NCBI GenBank assembly: GCA_003427395.1
Contig: BFEA01000390.1
Location: 564,050 to 599,819 of the forward strand
DNA: 35,770 bases
Source of the DNA: Chara braunii
Taxonomy: Eukaryota; Streptophyta; Charophyceae; Charales; Characeae
Direction of reading: 5' to 3'
The first letter of the stretch is position 1, and each line of letters begins with the position of its first letter. Position numbers and translations under genes: made by a program. Positions 20,398-29,743 of the stretch are shown here, in pieces. The notes under the pieces were generated by a model that saw nothing but the letters and a program-made list of their open reading frames with translations, did no database searches and had not been told where the DNA came from.

Positions 20398-21565
20398 GTG
20401 GAAAACTACGGGTGCATGTGTGCATCTTCATTCTATAACTACTATAAACAGAATCGCGAGGAAGGCATGTACTGTGTCTTTGTCTCTGAGAAAGGGGAGG
20501 CCGTAAAATCACCCCCAGAGATAGAAGCAGTCGTTGCTCAGTATCCAGACCTTTTTGAGGAGCCCAGTGGTGTGGTAGAAAGGTAGGTTGTCCATGCGAT
20601 AGAAGTCATCCCTGGTAGCAAAGTACCTAGAGGACGGATCTATAGGATATCTCCTGCGGAGTTGGATGAGCTCCCCCGCCAGCTCAAAGGGCTCACAGAA
20701 GAGGGATGGATTCGGCCTAGTACCTCCCCTTATGGTGCTCCAGTCTCATTCGTTCCTAAGAAGGGAGGTACACTAAGGATGTGCATTGACTATAAGGGCC
20801 TCAATGCCATCACCGTTAATTAAGAACACTGAGCCCCTACCTTGCATCGATAACCTATTGGATAGAGTGCAGGGATGTCGGTACTTCACAAAGATAGTCC
20901 TGAAGTCCGGATACCATCAAATTGCTATTAGACTTGAGGACCAGCACAAAACCGCTTTCCAGACCAGGTACGGTCTGTACGAGTTTGTGGTGATGCCCTT
21001 TGGCCTATGGAATACCCCTGGGACATTCCAACATACAATGAATAGGATTTCTCATGATTACCTAGACAAGTTTATCGTCGTGTACCTCGATGATATCCTT
21101 ATCTTTAGTAAGACTGTAGAGGAGCAAGCTGAGCACTTGAAAACAGTGCGAGGTCTCCTAAGACAGCACCAATACAAGGTCAACTTGGAGAAATGCGAGT
21201 TCGGTCGCACCAAAATCTTGTACTTGGGTCATGAAATTTCGGATGGGTTGAGGCCGGACGATGCCAACGTGGCCAGCATACGTGACTGGCCCATACCTCA
21301 GATAGGTACTGAGGTCCGATCGTTTTTGGGAATGGCGGGCTACTATCGTTCGTTTGTTAAGAACTATAGTACTACAACTTCCCTATTAATAGATCTAACT
21401 CGCGTTGACACCCCTTGGGAGTGGATCGAAGAGTGTGAAGCAAGCTTCAAGAAATTGAAGTATGCTCTGACACACTATGAAGTTCTCAAAATTCCAGATC
21501 CTGAGCAACCCTTTGTAGTGACCACAGACGCCAACCAATACGGCATAGGCGCGATCCTTGCGTAA
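20398..21565 (+). pseudogene. Ty3/gypsy reverse transcriptase (inactive)
   Basis: Recognisable motifs in order are [52 protein letters not shown], the YLDD box (VVYLDDILIFSK), VNLEKCEFGRTKILYLGH and RDWPIPQIGTEVRSFLGMAGYYR. In motif A, where I-D-L-K-S-G is expected, the sequence is I-V-L-K-S-G (GTC at 20897-20899), so the first catalytic Asp is gone although YLDD remains. There are in-frame stops at 20584 and near 20820 (with a frame change) and at 21563. The connection to RNase H is unbroken apart from the last stop. Confidence 0.85.
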
Positions 21566-22024
21566 AAGGAGGGGAAGAAGTTAAGGCCTATCGAGTACAT
21601 GAGCAAGAAAATGCCATCTCAAAAGCTAGCAAAGTCTACGTATGAGCGTGAACTCTATGCCCTCTATAGAGCGCTGGTGCACTTGAGACACTACCTCCTA
21701 GGCAAATTCTTTGACTTGAGATCTGACCACGAGACTTTGCGCTAGATCAAGACTCAGTTTGTACTCTCTGATGCCATAGAAAGGTGGATTCAAGTGATAG
21801 ACATGTATGACTATCAACTTGATCCAATCAAGGGAGAGTATAACAAAGTGGTTGATGCACTATCGCGTAGGGTAGATTATTTGGGCGCGCTAGTGACAGA
21901 GTTTGGTATATCCGACGATGTAACTCGATCCTTGGTGGAAGCCTATCAGCAAAATCCAGTTATGTCTAAGATCGTTCGTAAGTTAGAAGCGAAAGATAAA
22001 GTAACTTCTGACAAATTTACGTAG
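21498..22024 (+). pseudogene. Ty3/gypsy RNase H and connection to integrase
   Basis: VVTTDANQYGIGAIL, YERELYAL and DLRSDHETLR keep the expected D, E and D of RNase H. In-frame stops are TAA at 21563-21565 and TAG at 21743-21745. The following part (YDYQLDPIKGEYNKVVDALSRR) is the usual end of RNase H. At 22020 the frame stops, and the linker to the integrase finger appears to be shortened by a deletion. Confidence 0.8.
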
Positions 22025-22760
22025 TTTATTTTTAGGAGAATGCCATGATGCAACCGGTCATTTTGGTTATAAAAAGACATCAGTTAACCTAGTGCAAAGA
22101 TTCTGGTATGATGCAAGATGCCAAAAGGTATGTGGAAACCTGCCAGGTCTAGGACTCAGGCTCCGCTTGGGCTCATTAAGCCCTTGCCGATCCCTGAAGG
22201 TCCTGGTCAAAGTGTGCCCATGGACTTCACAGATACTCTTGTGACGAGCAGGACTGGAAAAGACACATCTTCGTTATAGCGGACCGTTTGCCAAGTATGC
22301 AAGACTAATCGCTATGTCAGAGACTGCTAAAACTGACTACATCATCATATTGTTTATGGATAACTGGGTACGAGACTTTGGCTTGCCCATGTCTATTGTC
22401 AGCGATAGGGATGTTCGCTTTACAAGCGAACTGTGGCAAAACACGGCCCAACAGAGGGGTACCAGACTGCAGATGACGTCAGGGAATCACCCTGAGTCAA
22501 ACGGGCAGACGAAACAGATGAACCGAGTAGCGCAGCACCTACTAAGGCATTACATCAAGCCAAGTCAGGATGACTGGGACGAGAAATTGCCTCTCGTCGC
22601 CAGCTTGTACGACAATGCTGTGCGCAGCACTACTGGCATGACTCCCAACCAACTGCATCTTGGTTGGAAGCCTCAGACCCCCTTAGATTTCCTACTACCA
22701 GAAACTCAGCCATCTGCACCACCTGGCAGCACATATGCTACATGCTGTAGACCACATTAA
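22025..22760 (+). pseudogene. Ty3/gypsy integrase, zinc finger and catalytic core (inactive)
   Basis: The H-X3-H half of the HHCC finger is GECHDATGHFGYKK at about 22035. The C-X2-C half ends at a TAG (22150-22152) where the last Cys is expected. The core is frameshifted: a first Asp lies in MDFTDTL (about 22220) and a second in VSDRDVRFTSELW. At D plus 36 residues, where the catalytic Glu belongs (GQT-E), the sequence is GQTKQMNR, so Glu is replaced by Lys. The part after this (QDDWDEKLPLVASLYDNAV) is well kept. Confidence 0.85.
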
Positions 22761-22771
22761 GAAAGCTGAAG

Positions 22772-23255
22772 ATGTCATGGTGGCGTCTGAGAACAAGCAC
22801 AGATGGCCATCTTCAGTTTGAGGTAGGAGAACAGGTCTGGGTTAAATCATCTGAACTGGGACAGGAATTGGGAATCTCTAGGAAGTTAATGTCACAGTAC
22901 TTCGGTCCTTGGGAGGTCCTAGACATAGTGGGGGATCAAATAGACAAACCTTCCTATGTGATTCGCATCCTGCCTCACCTACGCACACACCCAGTTTTTC
23001 ATGCCTCAAAGCTGGCACCTTTCACAGTGACTGCACAATTTCCCTCCAGACGAAATTGTGGAGCATCGGGTGATGCCAGTACCTAAACCTCCCAGTAGAG
23101 GCTGTCCTCCAAAGCCAAGAATGCAGTACCGTGTCAGATTCAGACACCATACTGATCCTAGTGAAGATCGGTGGTTTACAAGAGAAGAGCTTCAGCAAAA
23201 AGCACCTATTGCAGGCTATGAAAGAGCACTCAAGGGGAAGATGCCTGCAGAATAG
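22772..23255 (+). pseudogene. Integrase C-terminus: GPY/F-like region and chromodomain-like tail
   Basis: LMSQYFGPWEVLDIVGD and HPVFHASKLAPF match the GPY/F-type region of chromovirus integrases. After a frame change near 23045, a tail with MQYRVRFRHHTDPSEDRWF and REELQ resembles the chromodomain that steers integration in chromoviruses. It ends at the stop 23253-23255. Assignment as a chromovirus-type Ty3/gypsy element is from motif order. Confidence 0.65.
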
Positions 23256-23334
23256 AAGACTTCTCAGAGGACTACCGAAGCAAAGGAGGAGGGAATGCGA
23301 GGAATTGGCTCCTCGGCAGGCCTAAGGGGGCCCC

Positions 23335-24045
23335 TGATACAGATGTGCCCGCCCGTAGTGAAGGTGGGCCTAACCAAATCACGAGAGGCCCAAGGCTGTC
23401 AATTTCGTAATTGGGGTACAGGCAGTTGTGTCGCGCCAGTTGGTTGAGGAAGCCCAGGTCCCGAGCAGCAAACATTTTCCACGGCCTTTCAGGCCTTTCT
23501 CGAAATGCAGGCCCTGGGCACGATTCACAGCAACATACACAGACAGTTGGGAAGAGCTTAACTGAACGAGGCCCAGCTGCAGAGGCACAGCCTCCTGGGG
23601 CTTACCAGAAGCTTCTGGGCACAGGCCCAGCCCAGCCAGGCTGCCGGGGCAGGCAGACTCTTTCCATATAGGAAAGAGCTCGCTGCCTGGAGTCTCATTC
23701 AGGCACTTGCCAGTTTGTGCGGCAGCGCTGCTGGAGCGTAGGCTCACGTGCTGCTGTGCGTCAAGGGCAAGGTGCTGTGCGCGTGCGGTCGTGCGAGAAG
23801 AAGGGCGCTGCTGAGGGCAGCGCCATAGCCCAGCCTCCATAGCTGGCTGGGGCTTGGACTACAGTGAAGCGCAGGGGTGGTCTTCGGGTGTAAAGAGGGA
23901 AGACGTGGGTGAAAAGTCGAGGGAGAGAGAGAAGGATGATCATGATGATGATGTGAGGGCACATACCTGGTATTGGCGATGGTCTGCATTGGTCGACGTC
24001 TTCAAGTACTTCGTTGGCTGCTGACATCAACAGTTGCATTGTCAA
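23335..24045 (+). other. Possible 3' LTR of the first gag-pol remnant
   Basis: About 80 bp past the pol stop, a G/C run (CCTAAGGGGGCCCC) could contain a polypurine tract, directly followed by TGATACAG at 23335. The downstream sequence is rich in AGGCCC and GCGCTGC words, like the LTR at 32480. No matching 5' LTR exists here because the element is 5'-truncated, so neither border is proven, and the right end is a guess. Confidence 0.3.
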
Positions 24046-24368
24046 TTAGTAGACAGATCGTAACTGTGTAGGGAGTAGGCTGGGCGCCAAGCGCCAAGTA
24101 GGGAGAAGGGCCTGGACACTTATGTTGGTGGTGGCGAGAGCAAGCTCTCATTGACATTCGGTTTTCAGTGCTACGATTCTCCATTGGTGTTATATTGGTG
24201 CAATGCTGCTTTCTGGACACCGTGATACTTTCTGGCTTTCAATGTGATTGTGCAATCTGGATATTGTCATCTCGCTATTGCTCATTTTCTTTGCAACCTC
24301 TTCATGGCACTCTGGGCGGGCGTTCTATTCGAAGGGGCGTTGAGTGAAAACAAAAATCTAATCTTTTT

Positions 24369-24456
24369 AGGGTAAGTTGAATATAACGCCCCGGCCGCCG
24401 GGCGTTATTTTCGGGTGAAGACGGTAGCATGGATGGAAGGGGGCATAACTTACCCT
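24369..24456. repeat. Nested inverted repeats
   Basis: Outer arms AGGGTAAGTT (24369-24378) and AACTTACCCT (24447-24456) are exact complements. Just inside, ATAACGCCC (24383-24391) and GGGCGTTAT (24400-24408) form a perfect 9-bp stem with an 8-nt GC loop. Such a two-level foldback could be a small MITE-like element or an RNA structure. No target-site duplication was recognised. Confidence 0.55.
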
Positions 24457-24499
24457 TACCAAGACGTACTAGGGGGGGCGAGCCGACTATCTGTCTTTC

Positions 24500-24785
24500 A
24501 TTCCTCCTGCCATGGCTCCTTTTCTAATGAAGTCACATGTTACAGTCGTCAACGCCTGAGAGGTTGTACCTGTGTACCCAGTTACCAATCTCTAACTGTG
24601 TTAACTCTGCTAGGCGAATGGAGTCTTTAGTTCCTTCTGGCATGGTTCCTTCTAACACAGTTACATGCCACAACAGTCAACACCTTACAGATTGTAACTG
24701 TGTACCAAGTTACCAACCTGTAACTGTGTTAAGTTAACTGTGTTAGGGGAATGGAGTCTTCAATTCCTCCTGCCATGGCTCCTCA
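24500..24785. repeat. Tandem repeat of about 130 bp, two and a part copies
   Basis: TTCCTCCTGCCATGGCTCC recurs at 24501, with variants at 24631 and 24764. The intervening sequence repeats with changes (CAGTTACCAA, TAACTGTGTTA, GAATGGAGTCTT). Confidence 0.75.
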
Positions 24786-24880
24786 CCCCACATCAACCAC
24801 CCCAACCCAGCCCAACGGGGCCCACCTCACCCCACCCGAACTGACCCCACCCTGCTCCACCCCACCCTGTCCCCATGCAT
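24785..24880. repeat. C-rich low-complexity tract
   Basis: Repeated CCCCACC, CCCAACCC and CACCCC words dominate this stretch, almost free of G outside one GGGG. No coding signal. Confidence 0.6.
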
Positions 24881-25153
24881 CACAGAAAACAAGAATAGGG
24901 AGGGGGGAAAGGAAAACGAGAAGTGGTTGAGTTTGATGAAAAGGCACAATGGAGGTAGGTGTGAGTACAAGTGAAAACATGGAAGCGGTGTTGTTTCTGG
25001 GCCAATGGACATGCTATTGTGCTGTCGCAGTGTCACCTTTTTTCTTTTCCTTTTGGGAGCTTGAACCAGATGCAGGCGGCTGCCTTGCCTGCAACAGTTA
25101 ATGGTGTCTGAGTGGAGTGCTCATGAAGTTGCCTTTCGTTCACTGTTATGCAG

Positions 25154-25243
25154 GAAGCACTTTTCCAGGAAGGAAAAAGACTTCCATGGGCTCAGCAAAT
25201 AACTTTGAAAAACCTTGATCCTCATGTCCTCTCCATAATCAAG
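25154..25243 (+). CDS. Candidate internal exon of an unidentified host gene
   Basis: Ninety nucleotides, open as exactly 30 codons, lie between a good 3' splice site (pyrimidine-rich, then TTATGCAG ending at 25153) and a good 5' splice site (AAG then GTGGGT from 25244). The peptide starts EALFQEGKRLPWAQQ, ends LDPHVLSIIK and looks like ordinary globular protein without low complexity. Both ends are in phase 0. I do not recognise the protein. Neighbouring exons were not found, which fits a host gene with large, transposon-filled introns on the + strand. It is the only non-transposon coding signal I trust in the window. Confidence 0.5.
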
Positions 25244-25299
25244 GTGGGTCTGGCTGGAAGCACATTTTTCTGTGTGTGCTATGCCTTGGGTTTGCTACT

Positions 25300-25495
25300 G
25301 TTTTCTGTTGCAATCTTCTTGTGCTTTCTTCTGGTGCTCTCTTTTCTGTCGCTCTCTTTTGTGTTGCTCTCTTTTCTGTTGCTTTCTGTGGCTATCTTCT
25401 GCGCTATCGTTTCTGTTGCTATCTTCTCTGTGCTATCTTTTCTGTTGCGCTATTTTTTCTGTTGCTACCTTTTGTGTGCTATCTTCATGGTCCAC
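25300..25495. repeat. Degenerate TGTTGCTATCTTC-type tandem repeat
   Basis: Pyrimidine-rich words such as TGTTGCTCTCTTTTC and TGTGCTATCTTCT recur with a period of about 12-15 bp, on the + strand. ORFs across it read as Phe/Leu/Ser/Cys strings that mimic membrane helices and are not taken as genes. Confidence 0.7.
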
Positions 25496-25499
25496 TGAT

Positions 25500-26480
25500 T
25501 GTTGCCAATGGGCTGTCTACATGTGTGCCATGGAGCCGAACTTCATCATTGCCCTTGACTACCTTGTGAGATCAAATCGACAAATTGACAGAGGATGTGT
25601 GCGTGCATGTGTGTATGTGGCGTGTCGAGCCAGGATGACAAAGATGCAAGCACTACCAACCACACTGTACTCACGACCATTTCCAGTCTGAGTCAAGGAG
25701 GTGTGTGTTTTTGATTTTTTTTTTTCCTTTCATTTGTTTCATTCATCAGGCAAACCGATATGGTCAACTTTGCGTGTGTCAGTTACCAGGCTGAAAATGT
25801 CGATATGAGTGCTTGTCCCATTTTTACCAGTGCCATTGCTTGTCCCCTTGTTTACACAACTGTTTCACACAACTTTGCCTGTGTGAACTATCAGTGCCAT
25901 TGTTTGTCCCATTTTTATTTTCACTAGTAATTACGGTTGTCAAATTGTCAATATTATTATGATCAGCGTTACCGGCCTCCTGGCTGGGCCGAACATGACG
26001 GCCTGAACGGCCGGAGGCCTTGAACGTTCAGCCGAATGTCGGCCTTTTTTTGTTTGTTTGTTTGTAAAGTCTTTTTGGAAATTTTGGTCTTTTCTGGTGG
26101 GGGGGAGTGGCTGGAGATGTCTACTTTAGAAGAGGAAATTTCAAAAGAAACCCTGTTGAACGCAAACTGCGCTGTGTCCGCCCCCCTTCCCCCTGCTATG
26201 TGTGTGTATGTGTTAAAAATCGTACAATATGGTGTACTCGCCACCCACCCCACCGTACATAGTGGTACACGAGGCCCTGGTCATATCCAAAGAAACCCTC
26301 TCTGCTGCCACTTTACTTCTCTGAAGCTACCTCATACATCCGTGGCTTACCTTGACTAGCTTTCCAGAGTCCCACATAGGATGGAGGGCATGGGGGAGGC
26401 AGGAGGGCAGACCACACGCAAACAGACCAAACAGGCAAACCAAAACAGGTCCCAAAAGTGCTAAGACCAGGAGAGAACAA
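25500..26480. other. Non-coding stretch, no recognised gene
   Basis: It contains a T11 run near 25720, a GC-rich palindromic patch near 25974-26045 (GGCC-rich words) and AT-rich sequence elsewhere. Two words with TTTGCCTGTG and CAGTGCCATTG-type similarity repeat between 25760 and 25915. No coding or RNA gene was seen. Confidence 0.4.
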
Positions 26481-26486
26481 TAGGCT

Positions 26487-26504
26487 GGGGGGGGGGGGGG
26501 GGGN
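26487..26504. repeat. G17 homopolymer ending in N
   Basis: Seventeen G residues run from 26487 to 26503, followed by N. Length is uncertain because sequencing and assembly often fail in such runs. It would be G-quadruplex-prone. Confidence 0.8.
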
Positions 26505-26739
26505 GAAGGGAAGATGACATACAAGCACACCAAACAAGCAAACCAGAAAAAAAAACAAGTCCCAAAAAAATCGCAAAGTCAGAGAAAAAAGATTGTTTCG
26601 TCGGAGTTCCACCGACTCGTCAGGAGGCTGAATCCTCGACAATCTGCGGAATGCCCGTATTGACAGTTTGGGTCATGAACCCTTTGACCCTTGTTGAAGG
26701 CAGACTGTCCCCAAACGGAAAACAGCAGCGGGCAGCATC

Positions 26740-27230
26740 CCAGTGAAGCACCAGGCAAAGCTGCAGAGGCAACACAGTTGCTCAACGCCAAAGACTACTG
26801 CAAGGAACGACATGTCAAGCGGCCACGCAGTGTGGCAACCACGCAGTGAAGCACAAGGCAATGCCAACAAGACAGCCACAGACATAGCAGCAGGGAACAA
26901 CTCAGCGAAGCACCAGGTGCCGAGGACTGCTGCAAAGAATGACAGGGCAAGTGGACAGGCAGCACGGCAATCGTGCAGTGAAGCACAAGGCAACACCAAA
27001 AAGGCAACCGACTTACAAGGCATGCCAGCAAAGGACAGGGAACGCACAGCCTGCGGGTGAAGCGGCAAGGCAGCAGAGCAGCGAAGCGCAAGGCCACACT
27101 GACAACACGGCCACACTACACATCGAACACAGCAGCATGCCAAGAACGACCTGGGAAGCAAGTGGGACAGGCAGCAAGGCAGTGGCAGAGCCCAGACGAG
27201 GCAGTCCACACATCCAACACGGAGCAAAGT
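26740..27230. repeat. Degenerate repeat of about 132 bp (GCAAGGCAACACC-type)
   Basis: GACTACTGCAAGGAACGACA at about 26793 recurs in changed form at 26925 and, more weakly, near 27130. AGTGAAGCACAAGGCAA occurs within each. ORFs on both strands, including a 184-codon minus-strand one, reflect the A/G/C-rich repeat and not a gene. Confidence 0.6.
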
Positions 27231-27289
27231 GGCACATCACCTACTCACATCACGGGTGAACACCGCAGACCATACTTGCGGCGCACCAG

Positions 27290-27415
27290 TGCGCAGCGTG
27301 GGCCGGTGCGGTGCGCAGTGCGCAGTGCACCGGAATTCCAGCGCGCGCACTGTGCGCTGTATGCAGTGCGGTGCGCAGTGCACAGTGCACACACTGTGGA
27401 AGATGCGCCAGGTGC
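27290..27415. repeat. GTGCGCAGTGC short repeats with inverted copies
   Basis: GGTGCGGTGCGCAGTGC-like words occur at about 27304 and 27366. GCGCGCACTGTGCGC in between is partly their reverse complement, so the region can form several alternative hairpins. Confidence 0.65.
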
Positions 27416-27419
27416 GCAA

Positions 27420-27532
27420 AAAAGTAAAATAAAAAATATATATGTATATATATATATCTATATACTAAAAAATAAAAAAAGTAAAAATAGTAACAATAAT
27501 AAATAAAACATGTATTCGTGCCACAAAAGAAA

Positions 27533-27580
<48 letters not shown>
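27420..27580. repeat. AT-rich/TA microsatellite followed by a (GA)n microsatellite
   Basis: A-rich and TATATA sequence fills 27420-27515, and an uninterrupted GA run spans about 27535-27578. Confidence 0.9.
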
Positions 27581-27886
27581 AAAGGGCTCCCTTTTCATCA
27601 ATTTAGGGGCCCCTGCAGGTAAACTCATATGACTCCCACAATGCCCTTCACAACGCACTTCAGCACTTCGGCATTGTGGAGGGATTGGTTACGGTCGCTT
27701 CAGCAAGCAGGGTGGCCGCGTCANAATGAGAGAGGTGGGAGCAGACCACCAATATATTCTGTGGGGGCGAGTTCAGGTCTGTAGCTCGGGAGTTATGGGT
27801 CACCAATTCAGCTAGACCCTGTTCGTGTCTCCACGTGATTCTCAGGGCCTATCTCCACCACTCAGTGGTACTCACCGAATGAATAA

Positions 27887-28048
27887 CATCTGAATGAATC
27901 ATCTGCTAAAATATTGAGCCATACACCGTCATATGGTATGTCTTTTGTGGAAGTAGTGGCCAGAGGCCCCTTGGGCCACTGTACGTATTCAGAAGAAGAT
28001 AAAAAGGAAAAAACGAGAGAGCTACAGGCATCTTCACCACCACTCTGA
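27887..28048 (+). other. Unexplained 54-codon coding-like block
   Basis: Between stops at 27884 and 28046 one + frame is open and reads like non-repetitive protein, with KILSHTPSYGMSFVEVVARG followed by PLGHCTYSEEDKKEKTREL. There is no ATG near the start, so it would be an exon or a transposon fragment. Further downstream, 28130-28240 is acidic and Ser-rich in one frame (ERGGETDKGEDEDSHNN), which recalls linkers in copia-type Pol, but this is weak. I cannot name a family. Confidence 0.25.
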
Positions 28049-28505
28049 AATGAACCCAGTCTGACAGATACTCAGAAGTCGTCAAATACCTGTAGAGTCA
28101 GTATCTGCAGCAAAGTCTCCAACTCATGAAGAAATATATCAAACAGTATCTCATTATCATCATTAGAAGAGCGTGGAGGGGAAACAGACAAAGGAGAAGA
28201 TGAAGATTCACACAATAATCCCTACAGAACCCTCTCCTTCTCCAGGCTTCTCCTCTCTTCACATCAACAATGATAATAAGTATATTCCTGTTCACACACG
28301 GAAGTGCTACGTGTGGCACTCAATCTCATGAAGACCATGAAGACATTGCAGATTCCAGTATCGACTTCAATCCCAGGTGAGTACACGTTCTCTTCAACCA
28401 CAGATCCCGATCTTCCTCCTTCCTTGCAACCAGTCACCTCATGTAGACAGCGTGGACAATGACATGCCAACTATCGAAACAGGTGGCAATGGCCACATGG
28501 TTAAT

Positions 28506-28930
28506 TTAGACCAGTAGCAGCGCCACGTCAATCAGAGGCAGCGCCACATATACCAGAGGCAGCGCCACATGAGCATGCCACATATGCCAGAGGCAGCGCC
28601 ACATATACCAGAGGCAGCGCCACGTCAGCATGCCACGTAAACCACAGGCAGCGCCAGGTATATAAGAGGCAGCGCCACATGAGCATGCCACGTAGTCAGA
28701 CGCAGCACCACATATACCAGAGGCAGCGTCACGTCAGCATGCCACGTAGACCACAGGCAGCGCCACATATATCAGAGGCAGCGCCACGTCAGCATGCCAC
28801 GTAGACCAAAGGCCAGCATGCCACGTAGACCAAAGGCAGCACCACATATATCAGAGGCAGCGCCACGGCAGCATGCCACGTAGACCAAAGGCAGCACCAC
28901 GTACACCAGAGGCAACACTACGTCAGCATG
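28506..28930. repeat. Composite 55-bp minisatellite rich in ACGT cores
   Basis: About eight copies of a two-part unit occur: a 21-bp part (CAGAGGCAGCGCCACATATAC) and a 34-bp part that adds GTCAGCATGCCACGTAGAC to the same core. GCCACGTCA is exact at 28522, 28619 and 28783, and GCCACGTA recurs about six times. The reverse strand reads TACGTGGC or TGACGTGGC, matching the core bound by plant bZIP factors (ABRE or UPR-element type). It is not a CRISPR array: repeats abut and there are no unique spacers. Confidence 0.85.
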
Positions 28931-29483
28931 CCATGGTGCACTGAAGACGCACCAGCATGCTGCCTCCACCTTGTGCCGTCGTCCGCAACATGTATGCACA
29001 GCCAACATGAAGCCAGCGTCGTGTCGAAGTCGAGCCAACGTCAAAGCTGCATAGCAAGACTAAATGCCTTGACTCTCTCGAGGCCAGCCTTAAGTAGCAA
29101 TGAGCGAGGTTGTCTGGCCTCGGTGCTTTTTCCCTCAGTCGTCCAGATTGACTCACAACTGAAGGCCCGAATTGTACAATTGCAGACTTCTCCTTTGGAC
29201 CTGATGCTGTCTGGGTACCTGCATACAAACTAGTGTGTGTGCTTGACCTGCGGCCTGGGCTAGGTACCTTTGGACTTTGACTGTTGGGTGGATCGACAGT
29301 TGACTAAAGTCAACTGTCACATGCCGAGGCCCTAAATTCGTGAAGGGCTTTTTCTGCCCTTGTTCGGCCTAAGCTGAGGGCGGCCAAGTAGGCCCTCTGA
29401 TGATCCTCAGTTCCACGAGACATATGGCATGGGTTATTGCATTCCTGCCGACCCGGTTTTCGAGTTCCATCGTAGAAAATTCA
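28931..29483. other. Stretch between minisatellite and second pol remnant; probable 3' LTR material of that element
   Basis: On the minus strand this follows the chromodomain stop, where the 3' LTR is expected. AGAGGGCC near 29395 could be part of a polypurine tract. A perfect 24-bp palindrome is at 29295-29318. No exact LTR border can be set. Confidence 0.3.
29295..29318. repeat. Perfect 24-bp palindromic hairpin with W-box cores
   Basis: Arms GACAGTTGACT and AGTCAACTGTC flank a 2-nt loop (AA). Each arm contains TTGACT on one strand or the other, the core of the plant WRKY-bound W-box, and a third TTGACT lies just upstream near 29278. Its place, in presumed U3 of the minus-strand element, would suit a promoter element; this is inference. 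Confidence 0.6.
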
Positions 29484-29743
29484 TTAATTCTCAGTTAACC
29501 CACGTTCATATGCAGCAATAATATCAGGAGCAGTGGGTAGTAGTTCTTTCCTACTAACATCTGGCTTCAGATGGAGGTTGGGACTTTAACCTTACCTTGT
29601 ACTGCTTCTGAGGTCGTCCTCTGCCACCTGTAGAGAAATATCCATGTTCCAATATTTTCTCAACTTCGTAGCCTCCGTTCATAGAAGGTGGAATCATAGA
29701 TGGCCTATTTGGAAAATCGTCACTTTCTACATAAGGTAGCAGC
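29484..29743 (-). pseudogene. Chromodomain at the Pol C-terminus, second element
   Basis: On the minus strand, YEVEKILEHGYFSTGGRG and KQYKVRLKS form a chromodomain-like motif, interrupted by two stops after PSEARC and a 1-base frame change. The frame then ends APDIIAAYERGLTEN with the stop at 29484-29486. It is closer to classical chromodomains (YEVEKIL) than the tail of the first element, so the two elements belong to different lineages. Confidence 0.7.

Noticed and set aside
25148-25498. 116-codon ORF that looks like a multi-pass membrane protein
   Set aside because: Only its first 30 codons after 25154 look like protein; the rest is translation of the pyrimidine-rich tandem repeat past a good 5' splice site.
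26673-27227. 184-codon minus-strand Cys/Leu-rich ORF
   Set aside because: Translation of the 132-bp degenerate repeat; no domain.
28506-28930. CRISPR-like array
   Set aside because: Repeats abut or form a composite unit without unique spacers, and the setting is eukaryotic.
29120-29212. Possible exon with acceptor TTTTTCCCTCAG and donor GTACCT
   Set aside because: The acceptor is good but the donor is weak, and the region is probably LTR-derived; not enough to call.
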